Assembly: GCF_000283155.1 (NCBI RefSeq)
Contig: NW_004454181.1
Coordinates: 25,578,652 to 25,642,651 of the forward strand
DNA: 64,000 nucleotides
DNA from: Ceratotherium simum simum
Lineage: Eukaryota; Chordata; Mammalia; Perissodactyla; Rhinocerotidae
Reading direction: 5' to 3'
Both the position numbers and the translations under genes were made by a program. The notes beneath the pieces were generated by a model. That model was given only the letters and a program-made list of their open reading frames with translations. It had not been told where the DNA came from and did no database searches. Below are positions 1-12,049 of this stretch, piece by piece (the first letter of the stretch is position 1; every line of letters starts with the position of its first letter).

Positions 1-480
1 GGGGGTGGGCACAAGGGGTGAAGGGAGACATATACATGGTGATGGACAAACAAAAATGTACAACCCAAAATTTCACAATGTTAAAAACTATTAAAACATC
101 AATAAAAAAAAAAGTAATTCCTTAATATCACCCAATATCCAGTCTGTGTTCACATTTTTCAGATTATCCCAAAAACGTTAATTATATTTGGTTCATTTGA
201 ATCAAGATACAACGAAATCCACACTCTCCACTTTATTCTTATGTCTCATTTAAGCTACTGGAGCTCCTCCCCCACCCACCTTTTTTTTTTTTCATGCCAT
301 TTATTTATTGCAGAAACCATGTTATTTGTCCTCCAGAATTTCCCACATTCTGGATTTGGCTGGTTGGATTCTTCTGGTGATTGATTTCTTGTGGTGTTTT
401 TAAGTATGTTCCTCTATCCCTTTGTATTTCCTGTAAACTGGTGGTTAGATTCAGATTGGTACTGAAAGTAGTTCCTGAGG
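1..480. mobile_element. LINE-like 3' ends and AT-rich repeat sequence
   Basis: 1-115 looks like the 3' end of a LINE (tgatggacaaacaaaaatgtac... then acatcaataaaaaaaaaa). About 120-480 resembles an old L1 3' region (ttcccacattctggatttggctg... ttcctctatccctttgtatttcctgtaaactgg). Families are not assigned. Confidence 0.45.
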
Positions 481-495
481 AACAGAATCTTAAAG

Positions 496-807
496 ATGAG
501 TTTACTGAATTGGTTCTCTGGTCTGATTAGATTTAAAGACACTAATGATCTTGTTTCCAGTGCTAAAGGGGACACCTGTGGTCCTGGGCATGTAGGGGCA
601 AAACAGTTACTCAAACTGTTAGCCATAGCTTCCTGTAATCAAGTAGCTAGAGAAGGCAAGGCTCTGAGTGACGGAGTATTCGCTGTCACAGAGCATCTTA
701 GTGAAAATAAGGAATGTGGTGCAGCTGGTTGGCTGCTTCTAAGTGTGCTGGAGATGGCAGGGAAAGGAAATGATGAGCTCAGGGCTTTAAATTCCCAGTT
801 CAAATGA
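496..807 (+). other. Unexplained 103-codon ORF, possibly retroelement-derived
   Basis: Open from ATG at 496 to TGA at 805-807, 103 residues, with an amphipathic Leu/Ala-rich composition, and embedded in repeat-rich AT-biased DNA. It has no obvious promoter, no splice context and no neighbouring exons. I do not recognise the product. It may be a fragment of an old retroelement reading frame or a chance ORF. Confidence 0.25.
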
Positions 808-924
808 TTACAGGCTTTTCATTTAATTTTTTATTTTAAAATTTTCTCTCTCAGGCTGTAAATGTTAGCTGCTAATCATATTACATAATTTATTTGCTTT
901 ATCATATATATAATATATTTCTTT

Positions 925-1152
925 TTTTTGTGTTAAGACGATCAGCCCTGAGCTAAAATCTGCCAATCCTCCTCTTTTTGCTGAGGAGGACTGGCCCTGG
1001 GCTAACATCCATGCCCATCTTCCTCCACTTTATAAGGGATGCCGCCACAGCGTGGCCTGACAAGCGGTGCATCAGTGCGCACCCAGGATCCGAACCTGGG
1101 CAGCCAGCAGCAGAGCGTGCGCACTTAACCGCTACGCCATGGGGCCGGCCCC
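925..1152 (-). mobile_element. ERE SINE (head plus body B)
   Basis: Minus-strand copy: T-rich tail on the left, body with ctgaggaggactggccctgggctaacatc, tRNA-like head with box-B-like sequence, and a ggggccggccc end on the right. Flanked by a 16-bp target-site duplication, TATAATATATTTCTTT (909-924 and 1153-1168), so it is a fairly young insertion. Confidence 0.93.
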
Positions 1153-1168
1153 TATAATATATTTCTTT

Positions 1169-3385
1169 ATCCTGTTGTTTCAAGATATGAATATTAATGC
1201 TGAGAATGAGTTATTGAATGTATTTTTCCCTTAGTGTATATCTCACTAACAATGAACAGCCACAATACTGCTAAATTTACTTGAAATAATGATTCTCAAG
1301 ATGGTTATGCCCAGCAAGGGCTTGATCTGCTCGCCACAAGATAAAAGGCCAAGCAGGCAGTGGTAGAGAAAGAAGTTTAAGTGATAAGCTAACAAATCAG
1401 AAGATAGTGGACTAGCATCCTAAAAAAACCTGTCTTAAAGGGAACTGATTTGGAAATGACATATAAGGCAAACGGGGTTGGGGAGGGGGCCCAGAAATGT
1501 CAGCTGATGGATGACCACAGAACATGGGGCGCCTCTCTATAGCAGATCTGCTGAATGCAACATTCCTGAGGACTCTAAGAAAACCTCGGTTACTTCCTTA
1601 TCTGGGACAGAAGGAACAGTTTGGGCAGAGGACATAAATTTTCTGCTAACAAGTTATTCTTTCTACAGGTTACAGATTAGCTTGCCTACAGGTAGCCCTA
1701 AGCATTTTCCCAAAGCACACTGTGAGAATAAGATGGGGAAGGGGAGAATGTGGCCTTGGGAGCTGAAATTCTGAGTCTTTTGGGCAGGGGCAACTGTCTT
1801 GCATGTTTCTTCCTGGGTCGCATGTGCAAACTGGGGGGAGGTTCTATGTGTTGCATGCGGTGGATTTTTAGTCTGTGCAGTGTGAAGCTTACAATCCGTC
1901 ATTTTAGCTTCTCAATGCTCCTGCATGATGCTTAGTTAGGCAGAGGGCTGTCAGCAAGCTACTCTCTTATCAGCCTTCCTCCTGCTGTTCTGCAAGGCAA
2001 GCTCAGAAACTTTGGTTACTTCGTTTCCCACGTTAACCTTGTGGGTACAGGCACAGTTTCATCCTAATCAGGGAAACTTGAACTCCTTCCTCCTCCGTTT
2101 CACAACTTGATATACAATTAGGCATTTGCTTCTGTACTTTTTTATTTTTAGAATTTACTTTATCACTTGGATGTAATTTAGTATTTTTAATTATGTTCAA
2201 CATTTAATAGTTCCAAAGTTAGAACTATATAACAAAGTATATTCAGAGAACTAGCTTTTATCAACAACCTTCTCCCTCTCTCTCCCTAAGGTAACCATTT
2301 CTATTAATTTTTGGCTTATCTGTTGATTGTTTCTCTTTGAAAATGTAAGCAAATACATTTACATATTTGTATATTTTTATTTCTCTCTCCCTTGCACTCT
2401 AAACATTGTTCTGCATCTTGTTTTGTTGTTTTTCTGTGTGTGTTTTTCACCTAATATGTCCTGGAGATCATTTTATAGCATTATATAGAAATTCTTCCTT
2501 TTTACACTGAGTTAGAATTTAATAGCATAATTATATTAGCACTGTGTCAATTACTTTCTACTTATGACAAGTTTATCACTTGGGTTGCTGGCAGGAAACA
2601 GATGGCACTTTCAAAATGGGTAATCTGAGAAATTAATCAAGGGACTCTTTCTACAGATAGGGCCCCATGGAGGTAAACCACAGGGATGATGCAGTTCCCC
2701 CCGGGGCCAGCAACTGCAAGGGGCCTGAGGGTCAAGAGGAATAGCGTTTACCGGAACCAGAGAGGGGCCACCGGACAGGAGCTGGGACCTTGGGCTGAGG
2801 AACACAGTCAGCCTGTTGTGATCGCCCAGGAAAAGAGCTGGGGGAATAAATACGCCAGCCACACTCTCTTTTCTCCCTCTTACCAGGATCCTACTGATGC
2901 TCCCCACTGGCCAATCCCAAATCGAAACAGGCCGTGGGAGCCCATTGATGTGGGCTTAAGCTGAGCCTCTGTGCCCCAGAGCAGATGGGGAGGGGTGGAC
3001 AGAAGGACCCAAGGCGCAAACAGGACACACCTGGCAGAACAAAGGTGTACTCTTTTTTCACTTATGTACTAGTGATATAAGCTTTCCTTTAAATTAACTA
3101 TATTTCGGTTTTAAAAAATAAGATGTGTTGATGCAAATAATCAATAATCGTTCTATTGTAGAGAGTTTTATTCAAGCCAAACTGAGGACTATAGCCTAGG
3201 AGTGCAAAGCGCTCTGGAGAAGAGTGGTTTTCAGCATAATTAGGCACCATTTCGAAACAAAGAGACATACACCAAGCATGATGGGGGTACATTCTTTCAA
3301 GGGTTCATGGAGATGTTTTGTTACAGATTAGCATATACGCAGCAAATCAACATGGCCTTGGCATTGTGGGAAAGGAGGCATTCCA
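1169..3385. other. Intergenic, no gene seen
   Basis: About 2100-2540 resembles an old L1 3' region (ggtaaccatttctattaatttttggc..., ttttcacctaatatgtcctggagatcattttatagc). The rest is unassigned. ORFs here lack codon bias, splice signals or recognisable products. Confidence 0.5.
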
Positions 3386-3399
3386 TCTTATCTTTATGT

Positions 3400-3655
3400 T
3401 TTTATTTTTTATTTTTTCTGAGGAAGATTAGCCCTTAGCTAACATCTGTTGCCAATCCTCTTCTTTTTGCTGAGGAAGATTGGCCCTTGGCTAACATCTG
3501 TGCCCATCTTCCTCTACTTTTTATAAGGGACGCCACCACAGCATGGCTTGACAAGCGGTGCGTTGGTTCACGCCTGGGATCTGAACCTGCGAACTCTGGG
3601 CTGCCAAAGCGGAACACGTGAACTTAACCACCATGCCACCGTGCCGGCCCCTCAG
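3400..3655 (-). mobile_element. ERE SINE (head plus body B)
   Basis: Minus-strand ERE with the duplicated body motif (gaggaagattagccctt... and gaggaagattggccctt...) and a diverged head. The direct repeat TCTTATCTTTA (3386-3396 and 3656-3666) is the target-site duplication. It is more diverged than the 925 copy. Confidence 0.9.
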
Positions 3656-4574
3656 TCTTATCTTTAAACAGTGGTGGCGTCGAAGGAAGGGAGGCATAAA
3701 TTTTTTATCTTCAAAGAGTACGTTGTTTACTTTAGGGTAACGATTAAAGCAGATGTGCAATGTATGTTTGACAGTCTGTAAGTCAGGCTGCTCTGGTTAA
3801 TATAAAATTCAGGCCAAATTAGGTTCAAACCAGAATGCTTCCCCGTATACCTGAAAACATAAAATTTCTTATATCAGATGAAATAAAGCAAATAATTCTA
3901 TAGATGTTATGAGCATATGGCAAAAATGGTGGAGGTGGTGCCAGATGAGTGAAGTCTGGGAAGCCCTGCTCAGAACCACGCTGCCCCCTGGTATTTTAGG
4001 TAACGGCCTCCTCTCGCTCCTGGCCCCTCCCTGGCTGCCTTTCCTCTGGACCTTTGAGAGTTGCTGAGAAATGATCTTCTTAATTGGAAAGAGCAGGAGA
4101 GGCCCTGAGAGGTCACTGGGTGAAGGGGTTTGAGAGCCCCTGACATGGATCCATGCTCTCCTGGGCATTCTACTGCACTGCTCCCCCACCCCCAAACCCA
4201 CTCCCTTGGCCGTCCTCCCAGGGAGCACAGGACCCTCTTTCTTATTCCTTGGCCAGCTGAGCAGCTGAAGGAAGCTTGACGCTGCCTGCTCTTGGGGCTA
4301 AAACTCTGCATTGGAAACTGAAGGACCTTAAGGGAGGGAAGGGCCCCTGCCTGTAATCAGGCGGAGCTCCACCTGGCTCTGGCTCACAAACCAGCCGTAC
4401 ATGGCCTGAGGGCTAAGTAATGACCTCAGAGAAGCTTTGATTTCTCTCCAAGGACCCAGGGAGGCAGAAAGCTGTGTGATTGGCTGGGGGCGGGGCAACA
4501 ACAGACAGTTCTCAAAGGAAGCATCTCTCCTGCCTTTTCCCTGCCTCCATCTCTAGATATAATGTCACTCACCA

Positions 4575-5095
4575 GGATAAGTGATTGAGTCCCTTCTCTG
4601 GGCTGGGCACTGTGCACGTACTGGGATGCAATGGAGACAAGGTATTGCTTCTCCCCTCCTGAAACTCACAGTACAGAGAGGAAGACAGATGAGTAAACAG
4701 TTATGGAGCCTACAGGGGACGTGCCCAACCCAGATCTTGGGAGTCAGAGAGGCTTTCCGAAGGAAGTGACGTCTAGGCTGAGGACTGAGGAATCCTGGGA
4801 GTGAGCAGTTTATGTCCACAGGGAAGCTTCCCAGGCAGGGGGGAGAACAGTGTGTACAAAGGCAGCTGGACGTTCAAGAGATCATGGTCTGATAGAGCAA
4901 TTACAAGTGGGTCAGTTTATTAGAATGTGTTGCAGGGGTAAGGGATGGGGGATGGTGAGATGGGCTGGAGGGGTGGGCAGGGGCCAGGCTGTGCAGGGAC
5001 TTCTAAGTTACCTTAAGGAGCTTGAAGGGTATTCTGCAGGGAATGAACTTGTTTATGCAGGGGAGTGACATAATCAGATTATGTTCAAGAGACCC
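4575..5095 (-). repeat. L2 LINE fragment
   Basis: Read on the + strand it follows the reverse L2 3' end: tgggcactgtgcacgtactgggatgcaatggagacaaggtattgc..., then ggggagtgacataatcagatta. Ancient and diverged. Confidence 0.6.
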
Positions 5096-6159
5096 TTCAT
5101 ACTACCCCAGAGGTAGCTCTCAAATTTGTCTCCACATTTCTATCCTCACTGTCATTCCCTGGACCCCTGCAATTTAATTCTCCCTCCCGAATCCTCCAGC
5201 AGGCTGTGCCTCTGCTCCAGGTGAACGCCTTTCTTTCTTTCTTTGGTTCCTTGTCCTGAGGCTTTACAAGTAAACCATGTGACCCTGAACAAGTCTCTCC
5301 CCCAGCCTGGGCCTGAGTTACCTCATTTCTTAAACTGGGTTGGATGTGACAAACACTCAGTTTCCTTCCCATTATGAGGCTAACATACCAGAGGTGGTTG
5401 CCTGTGGGCCTGGCAGTTCTCAGAGCTGGTCCAGGCCCTGGAGAAGCCCTTCCAAGGCATGGACCCACACCCCTTGGTGCCCAGAGTGTGCAGGGAGGAT
5501 TTCAGACATCAACATGTCTCTGAGGGAAGCCAGCATCTCCAGTTCCCAGATTTCTTCTAGGTGGCTCTCCTGTCCTCTATCTGCTTGACCCCACATCTCT
5601 GAAAGGCAGCAGCCTTCAGGCCTGGACGCCAAGGTTCCAGAAGGAGGGAGAAGGCCCAGCCTCAGCTCCTGTTTGCCCCTCCACCTGCCCCTGGCTCTGT
5701 TTGTTCCTGCTCTGTTTCTGCCTCCATCTGTCTCCTCCATGTTTGCCTCTTCTCTGCTTCCTCCAGGTCCCACCCTGCCTCCCACACAGACTTCTGACAG
5801 CACCACACCCGGCCAGGCTCCAGGCTCAGTGAGCGCAAGGAGCAGACGTGAACCATTCTTGGTCCCTGCCCTTGAAGGCCTTCCGTCAGAATCTTCTTTC
5901 TCTGCCTTTGCTACTCTTGATGTCGTCCCTCTTTGGTGGTTTCTTCTCTCAGTCTCTTTTTCCTGCCTTCTATGTCTGATTTTCTATTTTAAAAGCATAA
6001 AACAACAGGTGATTACATGCTTATAAGAAATCCAATATAGATGTATACAGAAGTAAGTATAAAGGTCCCCTCACCTCTGTTTTCCACTCCAATCCATCCG
6101 CTCTCCAGAAGCTACTATTACTTCTGGTTTTGTGTGCATGCGTGGCTGACCCTGACACT

Positions 6160-6400
6160 GGTCTCTGCTTGGCACTCTCTTCCCTCTCTCTCCCTCTCTC
6201 TCTCTCTCTCTGACTCGGTGTATGGGTTTGACTGGGTCTCAGTCCCTCTGCCTTTCTCTTTCTGTTTCTCTCTGTCTCTTTCTCTTGCCTCTCTCAATGT
6301 CTTTCTCTCTTTCCCTTTCTCTCTCTGTCTCTGCCTCTCACTCTGTCACTCTTCCTTCATCTGTCTCATTCTATTTCTGCCCCTCTTGTCAAAATATAAT
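6160..6400 (+). repeat. CT-rich low-complexity tract
   Basis: Long pyrimidine-biased run including an uninterrupted (CT)n at about 6184-6212. It explains the Ser/Leu-rich ORFs that can be drawn across it. Confidence 0.85.
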
Positions 6401-6837
6401 TTTTTAAAAGTTAAAAACACAACTCATACAAATAAAAAATGAGTGCATGTCAATGATTGATTCACCTCATTAATGAAGGCATAAGCAGATGGTAAAGCTG
6501 ATTCACAGAGAGTTCCAAGAGAGATCCTGTATCTATAGGCACTGAAAGAATGCTGGAAAAAGGGTGGTAGGTGGTATACAAAACTGGTTAATGTCCTATC
6601 AGGCATTAAAACTGTAACCTTTGGGGTTCTCTCTTTAACTGGACAGAAACTTACGAGTTAATGCATAACTTCAGAGTCAGAGCCCTAATCAATAGTAAAT
6701 AGCAAGTCAAACAACACTCCATCCCCTAGAGAAGATGATCCTTGTATGGGCTTGTAGACCACGCTCTAGCCTAACAGTGAAAGAACATTCAGTCACCCTT
6801 TTGTCCTGTTGCTAAGTTTGGGGTAAGTTTTCTCCAT

Positions 6838-6990
6838 ATTTGTTTCTCTGTGTCTCTCTCTTCCTCTCTGTCTCCTCACCTGTCTTTTCCTGTCTCTCTT
6901 GGTCATGACAGACTCTGTCAGTGTCTCTCTCTCTCTTCCTCCGTCTGTTTGTTTCTCTTTCTTCTTTTGACTCTGTCTCTCTGTCTTTAT
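6838..6990 (+). repeat. CT-rich low-complexity tract
   Basis: Second pyrimidine-biased tract of imperfect tctctgtctc repeats, about 450 bp after the first. Confidence 0.75.
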
Positions 6991-7791
6991 TTCCCAAACT
7001 CATTTTAGTCACCTTTACCTGGGAGTCAACCATGTGCCAGGACCTGCTCTGGGAGCTATGGGGAAGGACAGAGCCGAATCCAACAGGCCCTTGCCACTAT
7101 GTCTGCATTTGTTTTCAGAATTTGAAGGAAATCAGATGGAAATTCTGAGCGTTTGGAGGAGAGGAGCTGAGGGTGTGGGACGTGGCGGGGAAGGGAGGGC
7201 CAGGGAGCTGCAATGGGCTGTAGCGAGCTCCCAGCTTCAGCTGGCTGGGGCGGAGATGATTTCACACCACAAAAATGTCTGAATCAGGAGAATAACCCAA
7301 CTTGGGATGGGGCTGGCAAGCAGGCAGTTTAGTGGGGGAGGGGAGGAATTGGAGATCTGTGTTGGGACCAGGGGTTAGAATTCATCATGGCCCTTGGGAG
7401 TCCCTCACTGTTCTGGGATTTCAGGAAAGAAATAATGCTTTCTTCTCCCATGTTGCAAATGAAAGGGCAGAGCCCAGCCTTCACAGAGATAACGGGGTGG
7501 ACTCAGGGTTCAACCCTGAAGAATCACAAGGCTTTGCTAGCCAACCCGAGGGTCTGAGTGAGGGAACCAGGGGAGAGAGAGGGTCAGGAGACAGAAGAGA
7601 ATGAGAAGAGGAAACACTGGATTTAAAGGCTGGAAAGTCTTTAAGTTGAATGACTTAATGATTTTCAAGTGTTTTCTTAGCTGTAGAATCCTTTGTTTAC
7701 ATGAGAGGCCACTACTAAAATAGCCAAGCAACAGCTGCCTCTGGGGGTCCAAGGGGGGATCCTGAGCCCCTTCATCTTTGTCCTTGCCACC

Positions 7792-7925
7792 GGATGTTTG
7801 GAAATTATGATCTAACCCAACACCCTTATTTTACAAATGAGCACACTAAGGCCCAGAGAGGGAAGATAACTTGCCCAAGTCATTTACGAAGTGGGTAAAG
7901 AACCCAGGTCTCTGACTCCTTGTCC
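7792..7925 (-). repeat. MIR SINE fragment
   Basis: Reverse MIR core: ttattttacaaatgagcacactaaggcccagagaggg... followed by the reverse of the tRNA-like half. Confidence 0.7.
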
Positions 7926-8070
7926 AGTGATCTTTTCCAAAGGATCAGGACAGAAAGAGGAAAGGTCCAGAAAAAAGGAAGGAGAGAAGAGAAATGAGAA
8001 GATGGAGGAGAAGAGGAACAGATTAGGAGAGAGAAGGAAGTGAGAGGCTGGGTCTCTTTAAAGTTTTCCA

Positions 8071-8384
8071 GGGCCGGCCCTGTGACTTAGCGGTTAAGTG
8101 CGGGCGCTCCGCTGCTGGTGGCCCGGGTTTGGATCCTGGGCGCACACCAACACACCGCTTCTCCGGCCATGCTGAGGCCGCGTCCCACATACAACAACTA
8201 GAAGGATGTGCAACTATGACATACAACTATCTACTGTGGCTTTGGGGGAAAAAAAAGGGAGGAGGATTGGTAATAGATTTTAGCTCAGAGCCGGTCTTCC
8301 TCAGCAAAAAGAGGAGGATTAGCATGGATGTTAGCTCAGGGCTGATCTTCCTCACAAAGAAAAAAAATAAAAAATAAATAAAAA
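8071..8384 (+). mobile_element. ERE SINE, long composite form (head plus bodies A and B)
   Basis: 314-bp copy: GC-rich tRNA-like head, then body A (caactagaaggatgtgcaac...), then body B (ttagctcagagccggtcttcctcagc...), then an A-rich tail. The 12-bp duplication TAAAGTTTTCCA lies at 8059-8070 and 8385-8396. Confidence 0.93.
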
Positions 8385-9502
8385 TAAAGTTTTCCAAACC
8401 AGGAGGTTAGACGTTGGCCTTTCTGCCAGAAGAATACAGAAGAGGGACGGTCAGTTCTCTTAAAAAAAGGTGAATCCAGCCCCTCTCAGTGAAGGTAGAG
8501 GGCCCAAGGGGAGATTTCTCCAGCTTGGTTTTGTTTGGAGGAGAAAACATTTAAAAGGGGGGATAAGGGATCCGAAAGTGTCTGGGTGGGGCACATGCTC
8601 TCCAGGTTGGCACAGGCCCCACTAGTCCTGGTGTGTCCTCTTAGAGGGGCTGCTCACATCTGTCACCTGCCTGCCCCTGAAGTTCTGCTAATTTGAAGCA
8701 GGGATGGGTGAGAGGCCTGGAAACCTGCCCCCTTGGCCTTCCTTCTGTCCCTTTAAGGCTCCTGCATGGAACTCCTAGAGCTCCACAGAAGGCAGCTTGA
8801 AAACCACTGACGTGGAGAATCTTGAAGATGCATTACAAGTTCCTGTCTGAGGAAAGGTACAGGAGCCAAGAGTGGGGAGAGATGACATATTGGGGCAGTG
8901 TTGGATCAACCTCAGAGGAGGGCAATGAGCCTGCCTTGTCCAGGAAATGGGGGAGAAAAAGAGACTTGGGCTGGAGAAGAGGGTAGGGGCTCAGCTGCTT
9001 ACTCCAGATCTCCCTTCTTATTCCCCAGCTGCCCCAGCCCTGGGACCATCAGAGCCTCCAGGCTGGCCCCCAGCTTGGCTGAGTCACAGCTCCGGCTGCC
9101 ACGTTGCTGGGCTGGCAGGCCATCGTTATTCCTGGTTCCACAGCTGCTAAAACTGAAGAGAGGTTTGGTTTGCGGGCCACGTCAGGGGACATGTAAGAGC
9201 TGCCACGTTGTAGGGTTGGGTTATTGGGCTTTCCCCTCTTTCAGAAAAGATTTCCAGGCGTATGGAATTTCAGAAGAAAATTGGTGCCTGCGTGTGAGTG
9301 TTCCCTGGACCTGGACCAACAGCTGCAACATTACAGAGACAGGGATGGGAGGAGACAGAATCAATCCACTGCCGAGCTCCTCCGACCCCGCCCAGGGCTG
9401 CGGGGAGACAGCTCCGGCCATAGGGAGCCCTGCACCATCAGCCATGGATACAGAACCCTGGAGAAAGGCTAAAGAGCTATGAAACCTATAATACAATTCT
9501 TT

Positions 9503-9736
9503 TTTTTTTTTTTGGTGAGGAAGATCGGCCCTGAGCAAACATCCATGCCAATCCTCCTCTTTTTGCTGAGGAAGACTGGCCCTGGGCTAACATCCGTGCC
9601 CATCTTCCTCTACTTTATATGGAACGCTGCCACAGCATGACCTGACAAGTGGTGGACCGGTGCCCGCCAGGGATCCAAACCCAGGCCACCAGCAGCAGAG
9701 CGCGTGCACTTAACCGCTATGCCATGGAGTCGGCCC
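9503..9736 (-). mobile_element. ERE SINE (head plus body B)
   Basis: Minus-strand copy with a long T tail. The perfect 18-bp target-site duplication CCTATAATACAATTCTTT lies at 9485-9502 and 9737-9754. It sits 228 bp from an ERE in the opposite orientation. Confidence 0.93.
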
Positions 9737-9964
9737 CCTATAATACAATTCTTTAACAGTCAGAGAGTGCCTTGTCCACATCAGCGTCAGAAGACGTTTT
9801 CTCAGTGGGCTTTAATAGAAAGAGGAATAGGCCAGACAATTTGTTAGCTTGAGTCAAGTCCCTCTGCCATTTACCAGCCAGGTGACCCAGGACAAGTCAC
9901 TTCACCTTCCTGGACTTTAATTTCTTCTTAAGACAAAGGCATTGGATCAAATAAACATTTCCTG

Positions 9965-10212
9965 GGGCCAGCCCGGTGGTGCAGCGGTTAAGTGGGCGCG
10001 CTCCGCTTCAGCGGCCCGGGGTTTGCAGGTTCGGATGCCGGGTGAGCACGGATGTACCGCTTGTCAGGCCATCCTGTGGCGGCGTCCCATATAAAGTAGA
10101 GGAAGATGGGCATGGATGTTAGCCCAGGGCCAATCTTCTTCAGCAAAAAAGAGGAGGATTGGCATCAGACGTTAGCTCAGGGCTGATCTTCCTCACAAAA
10201 AAAAAAAAAATT
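9965..10212 (+). mobile_element. ERE SINE (head plus body B)
   Basis: Plus-strand copy starting ggggccagcccggtggtgcagcggttaag and ending in a run of A. No clear long duplication was found; atttcc occurs on both sides. Confidence 0.9.
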
Positions 10213-10554
10213 TCCCAAAAAGTGTTTCATGGAACACAAGTTCTGTGGGATGCATTCAGAATTTCATGAAAAAGAGGGCTCTGTAAAGTTTAAACAGAGT
10301 TAAACAGGTTCTTTTCTGCAAAACTTTTCAGGGCCTTTAATGTTCTAATGTGCCTCAGGAATATTCCTGAGGAAGGTGACAAATGCCACATTTGCCAAAC
10401 TCGCTTGAATCCAGGGTCCTTCTTGTTTTCTGAAGACTAATATTTTGTGGAACACACTTGGGGAAATGTTGAATGATTTAATGATGTAATCATAAGATAG
10501 CTAACATTGATTGATAGCTTAGAACATGCAACAGTGAGCCAAATGCATTACATA

Positions 10555-10725
10555 TATGATCTCATTTAATTCTCACGAGACCCTCATAAAGTGGGGGTTA
10601 CTCTTTTCACTTGAGGAAACAAAGGCTGGAGGTTAAATAACATGCCCCAAGTTTTTCAGCCTTAAGTAACTTGCTATAGGACCCAAGCCCAGGGATCTGA
10701 CTCCAAAACTGGGCTTTTCAACTTG
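10555..10725 (-). repeat. MIR SINE fragment
   Basis: Reverse MIR: atatgatctcatttaattctcacgagaccctcataaagtggg..., ttgaggaaacaaaggctggaggtt..., gacccaagcccaggg. Confidence 0.7.
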
Positions 10726-11874
10726 GCTCTTGTATTTACTAACTCTCTAAAACCTGTGCTCACTTGAATCTTACACTGACTTTGTACCCAGGAGGGTCAA
10801 GTATTCTGATCAGGCTCATTTTACAGATAAGGAAACAGAGGTGGAGAGGAGAGAGGAGCAGCTCAAGGACAGAGGATAGGGCACAGGTCCCACTAAGGAC
10901 GGAACCCACCTCAGAACTCAAATTAACGCTTCTTCTTGGGGGGTTTGTGTCAACATGAGAGAGTGCAGCAACACATTGTTGGCCATTCGTCACCTCAGTG
11001 AAGAGGGGGCCGTGTGAGGAGATGCCTCTGCAAACTCTCCCTGGAACCCCGGGTGCAGGCAGCTGGTGTACTGGAAAGAGTCTTGGACTGAGTTTTAGGA
11101 GTCTGGCGTTTTCGTTTCAGCTCCACCGTGGGCCAGCTGGGTGACCTTGGGCAAGTCCCCGAGGGACACTGCTCAAGCCCGAAATGTGCTTAGCAAATCC
11201 TGACTTTTCTACCTAATAGACTAAATATGCTACTCACTAAGATTATGGGTATAAAAGTCCTTTGTGAGCTGGAAAAGAGCTGAGGGGGAAATCTGAAGCT
11301 GCTGAGTGGGAGTGTTGCGCATGGGGAGGTGCCGAAGTGAAATCTCATCCTCTTCTCTGTTTGGCCTTGCCCTCTCAGCAGCCACTCAGCCCAGGGGACC
11401 AGGGGCCAGAGGACAACGAGGTCTTTGTGCCCTTCAGCCAATGGGAGGGCCTGCCTGGGGAAAGAAACAGTAACAAGGCAGACAGCCTGAGTCAGTCTCC
11501 AGTGTGCCAGGGCCTTTTTAGCTTGGCAGCCTTGACTTTGAGCCAGACACACAAAGGGTGCATTTCAGAGTTTTGATACATAATCTTCAGCCCAAAGGGG
11601 TCAGCTGGTCTGGTTCCTGCCTCTAGAGACTTGGGGCAGCCAAAGCTGGCTTCATCCTGGGCCTGGAGTTAGGAGACCAGGGCTCTAGGCTTAGCTGTCT
11701 ACACTGTGACCTTGGGCTCTGAGATCCTCAGTTTCCTCAGCCATACAAGGAAGATGTAGGATTGGATAGGGCCTAAGGACCCTAACAGTTCTAAGCTTGG
11801 AAAGAGTAGGACAGATTCAGCCTGTTGAAAGACGCATGGCTTTGGGGAAGATGGGGAGGAGAGGCAGCCTCACT

Positions 11875-12048
11875 AAGAGCATGGTACACGCAGAGGTATG
11901 TACAGGGAAGCGATGGACAGTGTGGGGTCTGGAGTTGAGCTGCTTGTGTGGATTCCTGGCTTCACCTCTGTGGGACACTGAGCAAGTCATTCAGTTCTCT
12001 GAACCTTTGTTTCCTCATCTTTAAGATGGGATTGGTAATTGTACCTAC
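11875..12048 (+). repeat. MIR SINE fragment
   Basis: Forward MIR: gtgtggggtctggagttgagctgc... gagcaagtcattcagttctctgaacctttgtttcctcatctttaagatggg. Weaker MIR pieces lie just upstream (11060-11165, 11650-11760). Confidence 0.7.
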
Positions 12049-12049
12049 C

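Larger units (their letters stand above)
3667..8058. other. Intergenic, no gene seen
   Basis: Holds a reverse L2 fragment (4575-5095), two CT-rich low-complexity tracts (about 6160-6400 and 6838-6980), an L1-like piece near 6005-6130 and a reverse MIR (7792-7925). All remaining ORFs look like chance. Confidence 0.5.

Noticed and set aside
6041..6442. Ser/Leu-rich ORFs resembling membrane proteins
   Set aside because: Translation of CT-rich low-complexity DNA gives alternating Leu/Ser by necessity.
8071..8160. tRNA-gene-like sequence with box A and box B (also in the other ERE heads)
   Set aside because: It is the tRNA-derived head of the SINE; no cloverleaf with a proper anticodon arm, and an identical structure recurs in every ERE copy.
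8898..9482. 194-codon + strand ORF
   Set aside because: No recognisable domain, low-complexity mix of Pro/Ser/Gly, overlaps another ORF in a different frame and abuts a SINE insertion. No splice or promoter context.
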